Origin: CAJQLB01 sp905479065
Lineage (GTDB): Bacteria > Bacteroidota > Bacteroidia > Flavobacteriales > Flavobacteriaceae
Assembly: GCA_943846735.1 (NCBI GenBank)
Contig: OX044364.1
Location: forward strand, 744,001 to 808,000
Length of the DNA: 64,000 bases
Reading direction: 5' to 3'
Below the pieces are notes generated by a model. That model was not told the DNA's origin. It saw nothing but the letters and a program-made list of their open reading frames with translations, and did not search any database. Shown here in pieces: positions 26,176-35,209 of this stretch (positions within the stretch are counted from its first letter, which is position 1; each line of letters starts with the position of its first letter). Position numbers and translations under genes: made by a program.

Positions 26176-27012
26176 TTATTGCCATTCAGCTAATGAATCC
26201 TTATTCATTTTGATATAATCTTCATTACCAGCAGCGATGGAAGCCTCTAGTGATTTTTTGGCAATCTCAATTGCCTCTTTTTTATTTCCCGCCGCAGCAT
26301 AAATTAGTGATTGCTGCCTCAGTTGCCAAAAGCCTGGATTTTCTAACATACTCATGGCCTTATCGATATACATTTTTGATTGTTCTATATCTTTACCATC
26401 TTGCATCATGTAAGTTGCCGCAGCATAATAATCTGCAGCTGAGGGTCCAGCCATTGTTTTATTTATTGAAGACATTACAGCCTGGTCCGTTGGTACACTA
26501 AAAGGTACAGAAACATGACTATTTTCCCAAGAGATCCCTAAATCAAAAGAATTCATCGAAATATTATCAATTCCGATCGTAAACGTTTCAACAGTGGTGT
26601 CTTTTTGGGTTACTTTTGTTATAATTCTAGCAACCACCTTATCATCATCTAATACTTTAGGTGCACCGTTTCCTTGATAGTCAGAATACAAAATCACCTC
26701 CCATTTATCTTGCTGAGGAATCGTGAAAATAGCGTATGTTCCCGGTGCTAAAATCTCTTTTGCTACAGAAACCTCTCCACTAAAGGTTATCTGTGTTCTC
26801 GCGTTTGCTCCGGTACGCCATATTCGGTCAAAAGGAACTAGGTTTCCAAAAATCACTCGATCACGCATTGAAGGTCTTGAGTACTTAACTGATACATCTG
26901 TCAATCCAACCCGTTGTATTAATTGAGCCCCTGGACTTGGAGCCGGTGTTTCTATTTGGGCACTAATCACACTTTGTAAGGATAATGCTAATAATAATAG
27001 TATTTTTTTCAT
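26176..27012 (-). CDS. DUF2911 domain secreted protein
   Basis: 278 residues with a signal peptide (KKILLLLALSLQSVISAQ). The central DUF2911 domain is recognisable from SVKYSRPSMRDRVIFG, VPFDRIWRTGANA and APGTYAIFTIP. The C-terminal third is helical and TPR-like (AAGNKKEAIEIAKKSLE). The family is common and abundant in Bacteroidota envelopes, but its role is unknown. It is monocistronic, with a terminator at 26130-26162. Confidence 0.9.
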   Translation of the reverse strand: MKKILLLLALSLQSVISAQIETPAPSPGAQLIQRVGLTDVSVKYSRPSMRDRVIFGNLVPFDRIWRTGANARTQITFSGEVSVAKEILAPGTYAIFTIPQQDKWEVILYSDYQGNGAPKVLDDDKVVARIITKVTQKDTTVETFTIGIDNISMNSFDLGISWENSHVSVPFSVPTDQAVMSSINKTMAGPSAADYYAAATYMMQDGKDIEQSKMYIDKAMSMLENPGFWQLRQQSLIYAAAGNKKEAIEIAKKSLEASIAAGNEDYIKMNKDSLAEWQ

Positions 27013-27095
27013 GTTAATTAATATTAAATTTATTTCATCAAATCTACGAAGAAGCTCAATTTGATAATGTTAATAAATCCTTAAATAAGAAAATA

Positions 27096-28145
27096 TTAGC
27101 CCTTGTCATACAACTTATTTTTTAGCCAAAAAGAAACTTTAACTAATGCAATTAAAGCAGGTACTTCGATAAGAGGCCCGACTACTCCAGCGAAAGCTTG
27201 ACCTGAATTTAACCCAAAAACCGCAATGGATACAGCGATCGCCAACTCAAAATTATTTCCAGACGCCGTAAAGGAAATAGCAGCATTACTTTTATAAGGT
27301 GCTCCTAAAGCTCTCGCAGTCAAAAAGCTAATAAAAAACATCAGAATAAAATAGATAATCAAAGGAAGAGCGATTAAAAGAACATCTCCAGGTATTTGAA
27401 TGATAAGATCACCTTTTAAAGAAAACATCAAAACAATGGTAAATAACAATGCAATTAGTGTCAATGGAGAAATGTAAGGAATGAATTTTGTCTCATACCA
27501 CATTTCACCTTTAATTTTAATTAAAATATGTCTGCTAAAAAAACCCGCTAAAAAAGGGATACCAAGATAAATGGCCACACTTTCTGTAATCGTGTAAATA
27601 GAAACATCAATCTCCATACTTTGAAAACCGAATAACGGTGGTAAAACAGAAATAAACAACCACGCATAAAAACTGTAAACAAAAACTTGAAAAACGCTAT
27701 TTAAGGCTACCAAACCTGCACCATATTCAGGACTACCATCAGCCAAATCATTCCAAACCAAAACCATAGCTATACAACGGGCTAAACCAATTAAAATTAG
27801 ACCTACCATGTATTCAGGATGATTTTGCAAAAATATTAATGCTAAAACAAACATGAGAATTGGTCCAATTATCCAGTTCAAAAATAACGATAAGGTCAAG
27901 GTTTTTACATCTTTAAATATATGAGGTAGCAATGAATAATTCACTTTAGCTAAAGGTGGATACATCATCAAAATCAGCCCAACGGCAATAGGAATGTTAG
28001 TTGCTCCAAAATTAAATTCATTGAGTACCACATTAAAATTAGGAAAAAGATAACCAATTAAAACCCCTAACATCATTGCTGAAAAAATAAGCAAGGTCAA
28101 ATAAGAATTTAGAGTATTTAACTTTTTTGGTGTTGATGTCATCAA
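27096..28145 (-). CDS. ACR3-family arsenite efflux transporter
   Basis: Exports arsenite (and possibly antimonite). The 349 residues form about ten transmembrane helices. The essential family residues are present with correct spacing: C124 in ARCIAMVLVWND and E300 in GNNFELAIA, 176 residues apart as in characterised Acr3. No arsR, arsC or arsM neighbours are visible, so it is a stand-alone exporter here. Confidence 0.93.
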   Translation of the reverse strand: MMTSTPKKLNTLNSYLTLLIFSAMMLGVLIGYLFPNFNVVLNEFNFGATNIPIAVGLILMMYPPLAKVNYSLLPHIFKDVKTLTLSLFLNWIIGPILMFVLALIFLQNHPEYMVGLILIGLARCIAMVLVWNDLADGSPEYGAGLVALNSVFQVFVYSFYAWLFISVLPPLFGFQSMEIDVSIYTITESVAIYLGIPFLAGFFSRHILIKIKGEMWYETKFIPYISPLTLIALLFTIVLMFSLKGDLIIQIPGDVLLIALPLIIYFILMFFISFLTARALGAPYKSNAAISFTASGNNFELAIAVSIAVFGLNSGQAFAGVVGPLIEVPALIALVKVSFWLKNKLYDKG

Positions 28146-28213
28146 AATTTTTTGTCAAAAATAGTTAGAAAACTGTAAAAACAAATATAAAATTATTGTT
28201 TCTGTTAAATATT

Positions 28214-28255
28214 GTTTAATCTTTATTCAAATAAGTTAAACATTATGTAATTTTG
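28214..28255 (+). promoter_or_regulatory. Promoter/operator A: GTTTAA-N16-TTAAAC with TAATTTTG -7 box
   Basis: Inverted repeat GTTTAA (28214-28219) and TTAAAC (28236-28241), followed 12 nt from the start of the second arm by TAATTTTG (28248-28255), an exact TAnnTTTG box. The gene starts at 28273. The same layout recurs at 32326-32367. The repeat spans the expected -33 region, a position suited to a repressor or activator. Confidence 0.65.
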
Positions 28256-28272
28256 ATAAACAAAAGTATTTT

Positions 28273-28929
28273 ATGGCAACAAAGAAAAAACTTACGAGCG
28301 ACTCCATTATAACATCATATATGGAATATGTCTTAGAAAATAATTCACAACCGTCCTCTGTATATGCATTCGCCAAAGAAAATAAAATAAAGGAAATCGA
28401 ATTCTACGAGCATTTTGTAAATTTCGATAGCCTTGAACAATCGATTTTCAAAGCATTTTTTGATAATGCTTTCGATGTTTTAGAAAAAAGTACAGAGTAT
28501 AAAACATACGATACTAGGAACAAGCTGCTTAGTTTTTATTACACCTTTTTCGAAATATTAACACTTAACAGAAGTTATGTAGTTTATGCGTTAAAACACA
28601 AAAATAATGACTTCAAAAAGTTAAAAACGCTCGTGAAACTAAAAAAACGATTTGTTCTATTTATACAACATCTCGACATTGCACTTATTGATTTAAGTCA
28701 AGTTAATTTTGAAAAAATTCAAAATAAGAGTTTGCAAGAATCGGCTTGGTTGCAGTTACTTTTTACCATGAAATTTTGGCTAGAAGATTCGTCTGCTTCA
28801 TTTGAAAAAACAGATATTTTTATCGAAAAAGCTGTGAATGCAAGTTTTGATTTGATAGACGTAAAACCCTTAAAGGGTATTTTAGATTTTGGTAAATTTT
28901 TGTACAAAGAAAAAATGCAAATGAGCTAA
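28273..28929 (+). CDS. TetR-like transcriptional regulator
   Basis: 218 residues, all-helical. The N-terminal 55 residues (TSDSIITSYMEYVLENNSQPSSVYAFAKENKI, then EFYEHFVNFDSLEQSIF) fit a degenerate TetR helix-turn-helix, and the rest resembles a TetR ligand/dimer domain. It abuts the ABC1 kinase gene with no gap, opening the block controlled by operator A. It may bind operators A and B (inference). Family assignment rests on pattern only. Confidence 0.7.
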   Translation: MATKKKLTSDSIITSYMEYVLENNSQPSSVYAFAKENKIKEIEFYEHFVNFDSLEQSIFKAFFDNAFDVLEKSTEYKTYDTRNKLLSFYYTFFEILTLNRSYVVYALKHKNNDFKKLKTLVKLKKRFVLFIQHLDIALIDLSQVNFEKIQNKSLQESAWLQLLFTMKFWLEDSSASFEKTDIFIEKAVNASFDLIDVKPLKGILDFGKFLYKEKMQMS

Positions 28930-30240
28930 ATGAATACCATAGACAAAATTCCAACATCAAAAATTCAACGAGCCTCCAAGCTCATGCAAACAGGTGCAAA
29001 AGTTGGCGTCAATTACGTTAAATATTACAGTGATAAACTCATAAATTCAGAAGTTATTGCTAGAGAACGTTTACATGAAAATAATGCAGAAGATATTTAT
29101 GATGGTCTAAAGAAAATGAAAGGTAGTGCTTTAAAAGTTGCACAGATGTTAAGTATGGACAAAACCATACTCCCTGAAGCATACGTTGAGAAGTTTTCAC
29201 TCTCTCAATTTTCAGTCCCTCCTCTATCACCTGCACTAGTTCTAAAAACTTTTAAAAAGTATTTTAAAAAACACCCAAATGATTTATTCGATACTTTCGA
29301 AGCAACTTCTGTAAATGCTGCCAGTATAGGTCAAGTACACAAAGCATTTAAAGATGGGAAAAAGCTTGCTGTGAAAATTCAATATCCAGGAGTTGCTGAA
29401 AGTATTTCTTCCGATTTATCAATGATAAAACCAATCGCGGTGAAAATGTTCAATTTAAAAGGAAAAGAGTCTGACCATTACTTTCAGGAAGTTGAAGGTA
29501 AACTAGTAGAAGAAACAAATTATTTACTTGAGCTTTCACAAAGTCGTGAAGTTGCAATGCGATGTCGTCACATACCAAACTTACAGTTTCCAAATTACTA
29601 TGAGAAGTATTCCTCTGAGCGTATCATTACCATGGATTGGATGCAAGGTATTCATCTTTCTGAGTATACTGCTAAAAGTAAAAGCAGGCAAAATGCTAAT
29701 ATTATTGGTCAAGCCCTATGGGATTTTTACATGTATCAAATTCACATACTAAAGAAAGTACATGCAGATCCTCATCCTGGAAACTTTTTAGTCTCTGCAA
29801 ATACAGAATTAATTGCGCTTGATTTTGGTTGCATGAAACAGATACCAGATGATTTCTACACTCCCTATTTTGATTTAGCAGAGGAAAAAAATTTAAATAC
29901 CCCTGCCATTTTTAATCAAAAAATGATTGATCTTGAAATCATTCGATCTGACGACACACCTGAGGAAAAAGAATTTTTCTCAGTATTATTTTATGAAATG
30001 TTATGTCTTTTCACCACTCCTTTTCAAAGTGAGGTTTTCGATTTTTCTGATGGCCAATTTTTTGAAAAGATAAAAGTGTTCGGAGAAAAGTTTACCAAAA
30101 ACAATATGATTAAAAAAATGAATGGTAACAGGGGCTCGAAACACTTCATATACATGAATCGAACATTTTTCGGTTTATATAATTTAATGTTTGATTTGAA
30201 AGCGGACCGAGTTTTGATTAATAACTACAAATCACTGTAA
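28930..30240 (+). CDS. ABC1/AarF/UbiB-family atypical kinase
   Basis: 436 residues with the UbiB-like kinase fold: alanine-rich loop NAASIGQVHKA (129-139), catalytic lysine region LAVKIQYPGV, catalytic loop HADPHPGN (278-285) and DFG (298-300). The family-defining KxGQ motif reads KVAQ (69-72), a Gly-to-Ala change. The family is associated with isoprenoid-quinone synthesis or lipid handling. It overlaps the flavin reductase gene by one base. Confidence 0.9.
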   Translation: MNTIDKIPTSKIQRASKLMQTGAKVGVNYVKYYSDKLINSEVIARERLHENNAEDIYDGLKKMKGSALKVAQMLSMDKTILPEAYVEKFSLSQFSVPPLSPALVLKTFKKYFKKHPNDLFDTFEATSVNAASIGQVHKAFKDGKKLAVKIQYPGVAESISSDLSMIKPIAVKMFNLKGKESDHYFQEVEGKLVEETNYLLELSQSREVAMRCRHIPNLQFPNYYEKYSSERIITMDWMQGIHLSEYTAKSKSRQNANIIGQALWDFYMYQIHILKKVHADPHPGNFLVSANTELIALDFGCMKQIPDDFYTPYFDLAEEKNLNTPAIFNQKMIDLEIIRSDDTPEEKEFFSVLFYEMLCLFTTPFQSEVFDFSDGQFFEKIKVFGEKFTKNNMIKKMNGNRGSKHFIYMNRTFFGLYNLMFDLKADRVLINNYKSL

Positions 30241-30872
30241 TGGTTCATTACTCTGAAAGTGACTTCAACGATATGGACTACGTGAATCGAATCAACCTAA
30301 TTAATAGTTGTTCCGGTTATAAATCTGCCAATCTCATCGGTTCTGTATCCAAAAAAGGTATTAATAATCTAGCAATTTTTAGTTCCATAATTCATATTGG
30401 TTCAAACCCAGCACTCTTGGGTTTTTTCACTAGACCGACATCTGTTATTAGAAATACCTACAGCAATATAAAAGAGACTAAATTTTTCACAATCAATCAT
30501 GTCCACGAAACTATTTTAGCAGACGCACATCATACGTCAGCAAAATACAAGCAAGAAATCTCTGAGTTTGATGTTACTGATTTAGAACCTGAATATAAAT
30601 CCCAACATTCTGCTCCTTTTGTTGTAAATTCACCATTGCAGTTGTCTATGGAATTCATAGAAGAGTATCATATTGAGGCAAACAACACGATTTTGGTAAT
30701 CGGTAAAATTAACGACTTATACGTTAAGGATGAGTTGATCGAAAATGATGGATTTATAAATTTATCAAAAGGTAACATAGCTGCTATAAACGGCTTAGAT
30801 GGGTATGCAATCCCAAAATTAAAGACACGTTTCAGTTACCAAAGACCGAAAACTAACGTCAATGATAAATGA
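30240..30872 (+). CDS. Flavin reductase family protein (flavoredoxin-like)
   Basis: 210 residues with the split-barrel FMN-binding fold of the flavin reductase-like group: SCSGYKSANLIGS, then an HIGSNPALLGFFTRP segment that corresponds to the conserved flavin phosphate-binding loop, and a later HSAPFVVNSPLQLSME segment. It probably supplies or uses reduced FMN. It is tightly packed between the ABC1 kinase and the SDR, so co-expressed with both. Confidence 0.85.
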   Translation: MVHYSESDFNDMDYVNRINLINSCSGYKSANLIGSVSKKGINNLAIFSSIIHIGSNPALLGFFTRPTSVIRNTYSNIKETKFFTINHVHETILADAHHTSAKYKQEISEFDVTDLEPEYKSQHSAPFVVNSPLQLSMEFIEEYHIEANNTILVIGKINDLYVKDELIENDGFINLSKGNIAAINGLDGYAIPKLKTRFSYQRPKTNVNDK

Positions 30873-30875
30873 CAC

Positions 30876-32303
30876 ATGAAAATTTTAGTTACCGGGGCTA
30901 CTGGTTATATTGGAAAGCGATTAATTCCATTATTGTTGCAGGACGGACATCATGTAGTGTGCACAGTCCGCGACAAATTTCGTATTGACAACACCTATCT
31001 ACAAGATGATTTAATTGACTTTATAGAAGTTGATTTTTTAAAACCAAACACCTTAGCTGAAATACCTAGAGATATTGACGTTGCATTTTATTTAATCCAT
31101 TCAATGTCAAATGCTTCGGACAATTTTCAAAATCTAGAAAAAGTTTGTGCCGTTAATTTTAAAAAAAAACTTGAACAAACTACTGTGCAGCAAGTTATTT
31201 ATTTGAGTGGCATTACAAATGAAGCTAATTTATCAAAACACCTTCAGTCACGAAAAAATGTAGAAGATTTATTACCATCATCAACCTATAACTTAACCAT
31301 ATTTAAAGCGGGTATCATTGTAGGTTCTGGGAGTTCTTCTTTTGAAATTATCCGTGACTTGGTAGAAAAATTACCCTTTATGATAGCTCCAAAATGGCTT
31401 AATACAAAAACTCAACCAATTGGAATAAGAGATGTATTATCGTTTTTACATAAAAGTGTTGGTCATAGGGATGTTTACAATAAATCGTATGATATTTTTG
31501 GACCAGAAATTCTTACATACAAACAAATGCTATTAGAATTTGCAGAGGTAAGGGGTTTAAAACGACATATTTCTACAGTCCCCATAATGACACCAAAATT
31601 ATCGTCGTATTGGTTATATTTTGTAACATCTACATCCTATAAATTAGCCTCAAAACTAGTTGAAAGTATGGGTGTGCCTATCATAGGCAAACCCAGTAAT
31701 ATCAATACCTTACTTTCCGTTCAACCTATGACCTATAAAACAGCTGTCAAATTAGCTTTTAAAAAAATAGAACAAAACGCCATTATTTCAAGTTGGAAAG
31801 ATTCTTTAATTAGCAGTGGAAGACTCAACACTAATTTTCACCACTACATCAATATTCCAAAATATGGATGTTTTAAAGATTATAAAGAACGACCTGTTCC
31901 AAATATTGAATTAACCATGAATAAAATTTGGTCAATTGGTGGTAAAACAGGTTGGTATTATGGTACGGTCTTATGGAAAATTAGAGGCGGTATCGATAAA
32001 TTTATTGGTGGTATTGGTTTGAGGCGTGGGAGAACAAACCCCGTAGAACTCAGTGTTGGTGATGCATTAGATTTTTGGCGAGTTATTTATGCTGACAAAT
32101 CAAAAAGAAAACTCTTACTTTACGCTGAAATGCGCCTACCAGGTGAAGCTTGGTTAGAATTTAAAATAGAAAATAACATCCTGAAACAGACTGCCACATT
32201 TAGGCCTCGAGGTTTAGCAGGCAGACTCTATTGGTACAGTGTTTTGCCCTTTCACGGATTTATTTTTAAAGGAATGATTAAAAATCTAGTAAAGCCAATT
32301 TAA
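30876..32303 (+). CDS. Extended SDR-type NAD(P)-binding protein with DUF2867 domain
   Basis: 475 residues. The N-terminal part is a Rossmann domain (TGATGYIGKRLIP) of the atypical NmrA-like SDR class; the C-terminal 150 residues match DUF2867 (RVIYADKSKRKLLLYAEMR, then LPGEAWLEF and FRPRGLAGRLYWY). Such proteins are frequent in light- or stress-induced clusters of Bacteroidota; the reaction is unknown. Last gene of the unit starting at 28273. Confidence 0.85.
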   Translation: MKILVTGATGYIGKRLIPLLLQDGHHVVCTVRDKFRIDNTYLQDDLIDFIEVDFLKPNTLAEIPRDIDVAFYLIHSMSNASDNFQNLEKVCAVNFKKKLEQTTVQQVIYLSGITNEANLSKHLQSRKNVEDLLPSSTYNLTIFKAGIIVGSGSSSFEIIRDLVEKLPFMIAPKWLNTKTQPIGIRDVLSFLHKSVGHRDVYNKSYDIFGPEILTYKQMLLEFAEVRGLKRHISTVPIMTPKLSSYWLYFVTSTSYKLASKLVESMGVPIIGKPSNINTLLSVQPMTYKTAVKLAFKKIEQNAIISSWKDSLISSGRLNTNFHHYINIPKYGCFKDYKERPVPNIELTMNKIWSIGGKTGWYYGTVLWKIRGGIDKFIGGIGLRRGRTNPVELSVGDALDFWRVIYADKSKRKLLLYAEMRLPGEAWLEFKIENNILKQTATFRPRGLAGRLYWYSVLPFHGFIFKGMIKNLVKPI

Positions 32304-32325
32304 CTCTTGTAAAATGTTAATTTTT

Positions 32326-32367
32326 GTTTAACGTTAATTGTATTAAGTTAAACGTTTTGTAACTTCG
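32326..32367 (+). promoter_or_regulatory. Promoter/operator B: GTTTAA-N16-TTAAAC with TAACTTCG -7 box
   Basis: GTTTAA (32326-32331) and TTAAAC (32348-32353) with the same 16-nt spacing as at 28214. TTG at 32338-32340 serves as -33 box, separated by 19 nt from TAACTTCG (32360-32367), one mismatch from TAnnTTTG. The gene starts at 32383. Confidence 0.65.
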
Positions 32368-32382
32368 GTTAAAATCGATGTT

Positions 32383-32808
32383 ATGCTCCTGAATACCACA
32401 TATCACAACGAAGAACACGAAAAGACGATAGCTAAGCTTATTGGAGGTCCTTACAGTTTTTTTAAGTCCTTGAAATTAAGAGGTGTTGGATCTAAACGAA
32501 TGATCATTGACAAGACAAGTTACAATTTAAACAGTCTACTAAATCGTACTTCTGATTTGAATTACGCAAATATTGAAATAAGACCAAAAGGAATAATTAT
32601 TTACATCAATAAAGGTTTACAAACTTTTAATTGGGTTATTCCATTCTATCAGTTATCGTTTTTTAAAACTAATGGTGCAAGCATACATGCTCAGGGAAAG
32701 TTTATTCATTTAAAGGATAATATGACCTTGAGAGAAAACAAAAAATTTTTCAAAAAATTATTAGATTTCAAAATAGAATATGATAATCAATATAAGTTTC
32801 AATTCTGA
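32383..32808 (+). CDS. Hypothetical protein (141 residues)
   Basis: No family recognised. The predicted product is basic and soluble, with alternating beta strands (KGIIIYINKGLQTFNWVIPF, FIHLKDN) that could form a PH-like or small beta-barrel fold, ending in a lysine-rich helix. It is the first gene downstream of operator B, 86 bp before folE, so it belongs to the stress block by regulation. Composition is normal for the genome. Confidence 0.7.
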   Translation: MLLNTTYHNEEHEKTIAKLIGGPYSFFKSLKLRGVGSKRMIIDKTSYNLNSLLNRTSDLNYANIEIRPKGIIIYINKGLQTFNWVIPFYQLSFFKTNGASIHAQGKFIHLKDNMTLRENKKFFKKLLDFKIEYDNQYKFQF

Positions 32809-32893
32809 ATTAAACAATTAAATTAAATAGACCGTTAACGTGCTTTGACACAGGATTTAATTTATCCAGGACAGCACATAAAAAAGACAAGAT

Positions 32894-33589
32894 ATGAGTA
32901 CAAAAACACTAAATTTAAAAAGAAACAAAAATTATTTAAATGGCTTTACAGCCACTGATATTGGCGACGACCATCTTTACACGGGTATAGACACTCCAAT
33001 GAAGCCAGATGCTTTCAAAATGAGTGATATTGATAAGAAAAAGAGAATTGCCATTTTGTTTGAAGAAATCATGGATGTAATGGGCCTTGATTTAACAGAT
33101 GATTCACTCAAAGGAACACCTCAGCGTGTCGCGAAAATGTACATAGATGAAATTTTCTCAGGTTTAAACCCTCAAAACAAACCAAAAGTTGCGTTGTTTG
33201 AAAATAAATACCAATACAATCAAATGCTCGTAGAAAAAAATATCACATTTTATTCTAATTGTGAGCATCATTTCGTACCGATTATCGGGCGTGCACACAT
33301 CGCTTACATATCATCCGGAAAAGTCATTGGACTCTCTAAACTAAACAGAATTGTTCAATATTTTGCCAAACGTCCCCAAGTACAAGAGCGTTTGACAAAT
33401 CAAATAGCAAATGAGCTAAAAAAGATTTTAAACACTGAAGACATTGCTGTTATTATTGATGCCAAGCACTTGTGTGTTTCATCACGAGGGATCAAGGATG
33501 ATACCTCGGCGACAGTAACCTGTTACTACGGAGGACAATTTAAGGATCAAGGAAAAATAACAGAATTACATAACTATATAAATAATTAA
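32894..33589 (+). CDS. folE: GTP cyclohydrolase I
   Basis: Makes 7,8-dihydroneopterin triphosphate from GTP, the entry to folate and pterins. The 231 residues include the zinc ligands C123, H125 or H126 and C194 (NCEHHFVP, KHLCVSSRG) and the substrate motif TPQRVAKMY. An N-terminal extension of about 45 residues precedes the core. It heads a tightly packed run of genes ending with a photolyase, whose antenna cofactor can be a methenyltetrahydrofolate. That functional link is inference. Confidence 0.96.
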   Translation: MSTKTLNLKRNKNYLNGFTATDIGDDHLYTGIDTPMKPDAFKMSDIDKKKRIAILFEEIMDVMGLDLTDDSLKGTPQRVAKMYIDEIFSGLNPQNKPKVALFENKYQYNQMLVEKNITFYSNCEHHFVPIIGRAHIAYISSGKVIGLSKLNRIVQYFAKRPQVQERLTNQIANELKKILNTEDIAVIIDAKHLCVSSRGIKDDTSATVTCYYGGQFKDQGKITELHNYINN

Positions 33590-33591
33590 AA

Positions 33592-33822
33592 ATGGATTTA
33601 ATTAATAAAGCGTTGGAATTCGAAAAGCAAAAAAGACGCAGTTTAACAACAAGTGACCGTGTGAAAATATCAAGAGAAGCAAAAGCTCTTATCCTCGGCC
33701 TGAATGAGATATACAAAGAAAAAAAAGATGCCAAAATCATGGACATTATGAAACGGCTTACTGTCATAAAACAAAAAATTGAAAAACGTCTCAAAGGAAG
33801 ACCATTAAACGAAGCTTACTAA
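33592..33822 (+). CDS. Small conserved protein, paralogue of 37741-37968
   Basis: 76 residues, highly charged and helical, with the shared core SDRVKISREAKALILGLNE and IKQKIEKRLKGRP. A second copy with about two thirds identical residues sits just after the photolyase. It starts 2 bp after folE and its stop overlaps the next start (TAATG). Function unknown; a nucleic-acid or protein-binding role is plausible from its basic C-terminus. Confidence 0.75.
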   Translation: MDLINKALEFEKQKRRSLTTSDRVKISREAKALILGLNEIYKEKKDAKIMDIMKRLTVIKQKIEKRLKGRPLNEAY

Positions 33823-34505
33823 TGAAAACCATTGTTGTTATTGGCGGTAGTAAAGGTATAGGCTTGTCTATCGTAAAACTTTTGACACCATCACATAAAG
33901 TCATTAGCATAAGTCGATCGGTGTCAAATATTGAACACGAAAACTTAACGCATTACAGTGTAGACGTTTTAAGCGGGGAACTTCCTGATATTTCTGAAGT
34001 GGATGGCTTAGTTTACTGTCCAGGTAGTATTAATCTAAAGCCAATATCGCGACTAAAAATAGAGGATTTTAAGAATGATTTTGAAATCAATGTTATTGGA
34101 GCAGTCAAAGCGATACAAAAATACGCTAGAGTTATGAAAGATAGCCAGCATCCATCTATCGTGCTGTTTAGCACGGTTGCTGTGAAATTAGGTATGCCAT
34201 TCCATGCAAGCATAGCGACTGCAAAAGCTGGCGTAGAGGGTCTTGTTAAATCTTTAGGTGCTGAATTTGCACCAAAAATTAGAATTAATGCTATAGCTCC
34301 AACAGTGACTGATACAGAACTTGCTGCAAAATTATTACGAAATGAAAGAATGATTGAGAATATAACCGAAAGGCACCCGCTGAAAAAATTTCTTAGTCCT
34401 GATGAAGTTGCTGAAATGGCACTATTTTTATTATCCCACAAAACCGCTTCGATGTCAGGGCAAATTTTGGAAATGGATTGCGGTATCGTTAATTTTAAAA
34501 TATAA
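33822..34505 (+). CDS. Short-chain dehydrogenase/reductase lacking the catalytic tyrosine
   Basis: 227 residues with a classical SDR Rossmann fold: GGSKGIGLS (8-16), LVYCPGS in place of NNAG, S117 in LFSTVAV and K135. Where YxxxK is expected, the sequence reads IATAK, so I131 replaces the catalytic tyrosine. C-terminal GQILEMDCG is typical of the family. It may bind NAD(P) without normal carbonyl reduction. Its start overlaps the small protein gene and it abuts the peroxidase gene. Confidence 0.88.
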   Translation: MKTIVVIGGSKGIGLSIVKLLTPSHKVISISRSVSNIEHENLTHYSVDVLSGELPDISEVDGLVYCPGSINLKPISRLKIEDFKNDFEINVIGAVKAIQKYARVMKDSQHPSIVLFSTVAVKLGMPFHASIATAKAGVEGLVKSLGAEFAPKIRINAIAPTVTDTELAAKLLRNERMIENITERHPLKKFLSPDEVAEMALFLLSHKTASMSGQILEMDCGIVNFKI

Positions 34506-35039
34506 ATGATGATTTTAACCACCATGTTTAAGAAACCATTTACTACAAACCATCTTGTTGAAACGTCAGAAATTATTTATGACCTTAATATTAATAGTTT
34601 ACAAGGTAATCCCATTGCACTAATTGATTTTAAAGGCAAATATTTGTTAGTTGTAAATGTTGCTTCCAAATGTGGATTTACATCACAATACAAACAATTA
34701 CAACGTCTTCATGAACAATACAAGGACTCACTCGTTATCATTGGAGTTCCTTGTAATCAATTTGGAAGACAAGAGCCGGGTGATGCATTTGAGATACAAG
34801 AGTTTTGTCAAGTTAATTACGGTGTTAGTTTTCTAATAACAGAGAAAATAATGGTTTCCGGAAAAAATCAGCATCCCTTGTATGCTTGGCTCACCAATAA
34901 AAAATTGAATGGTTACAAAAATTCAACAGTTAGATGGAACTTTCAGAAGTACTTAATTAATCCCGAGGGTAATATAATTAATTATTTTTATTCGAACACC
35001 AGTCCTTTAAGTAAAAAAATAACAAAATACCTATCGTAA
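34506..35039 (+). CDS. Glutathione peroxidase-like peroxidase (cysteine type)
   Basis: Reduces peroxides. The 177 residues include the peroxidatic cysteine C56 in NVASKCGFTSQY, the conserved GVPCNQFGRQEPG motif with a possible resolving cysteine, and the later VRWNFQKYLI motif. No selenocysteine codon. Many bacterial members use thioredoxin rather than glutathione. The first 25 residues before the domain vary, and MFKKPF (second ATG) is an alternative start. It overlaps the next small gene by one base. Confidence 0.93.
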   Translation: MMILTTMFKKPFTTNHLVETSEIIYDLNINSLQGNPIALIDFKGKYLLVVNVASKCGFTSQYKQLQRLHEQYKDSLVIIGVPCNQFGRQEPGDAFEIQEFCQVNYGVSFLITEKIMVSGKNQHPLYAWLTNKKLNGYKNSTVRWNFQKYLINPEGNIINYFYSNTSPLSKKITKYLS

Positions 35040-35209
35040 TGTTTGGAATATTTAAAACAACTTCAAAACTCAACAAACTTGAAAGAGAGTATGAAAAGCT
35101 CATGAGTGAGTGGCATAAATTATCTTCCATTGACAGAGCAAAAAGTGACTTAAAATATGCAGAAGCACAAAGGATACTTGATCAAATAGAGGTTCTCAAA
35201 CAAGATTAA
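35039..35209 (+). CDS. Lacal_2735-type small protein
   Basis: 56-residue product, starting ATG 35039-35041 within the preceding stop (TAATG) and ending TAA 35207-35209, immediately before tspO. It begins MFGIFKTTSKLNKLEREYEKL and is a charged single long helix, matching the small family named Lacal_2735 in flavobacteria. Function unknown; perfect operon spacing supports that it is real. Confidence 0.8.
   Translation: MFGIFKTTSKLNKLEREYEKLMSEWHKLSSIDRAKSDLKYAEAQRILDQIEVLKQD

Noticed and set aside
27096..28145. Arsenic resistance island
   Set aside because: Only the ACR3 exporter is present; no arsR, arsC or arsM and no mobility genes nearby.
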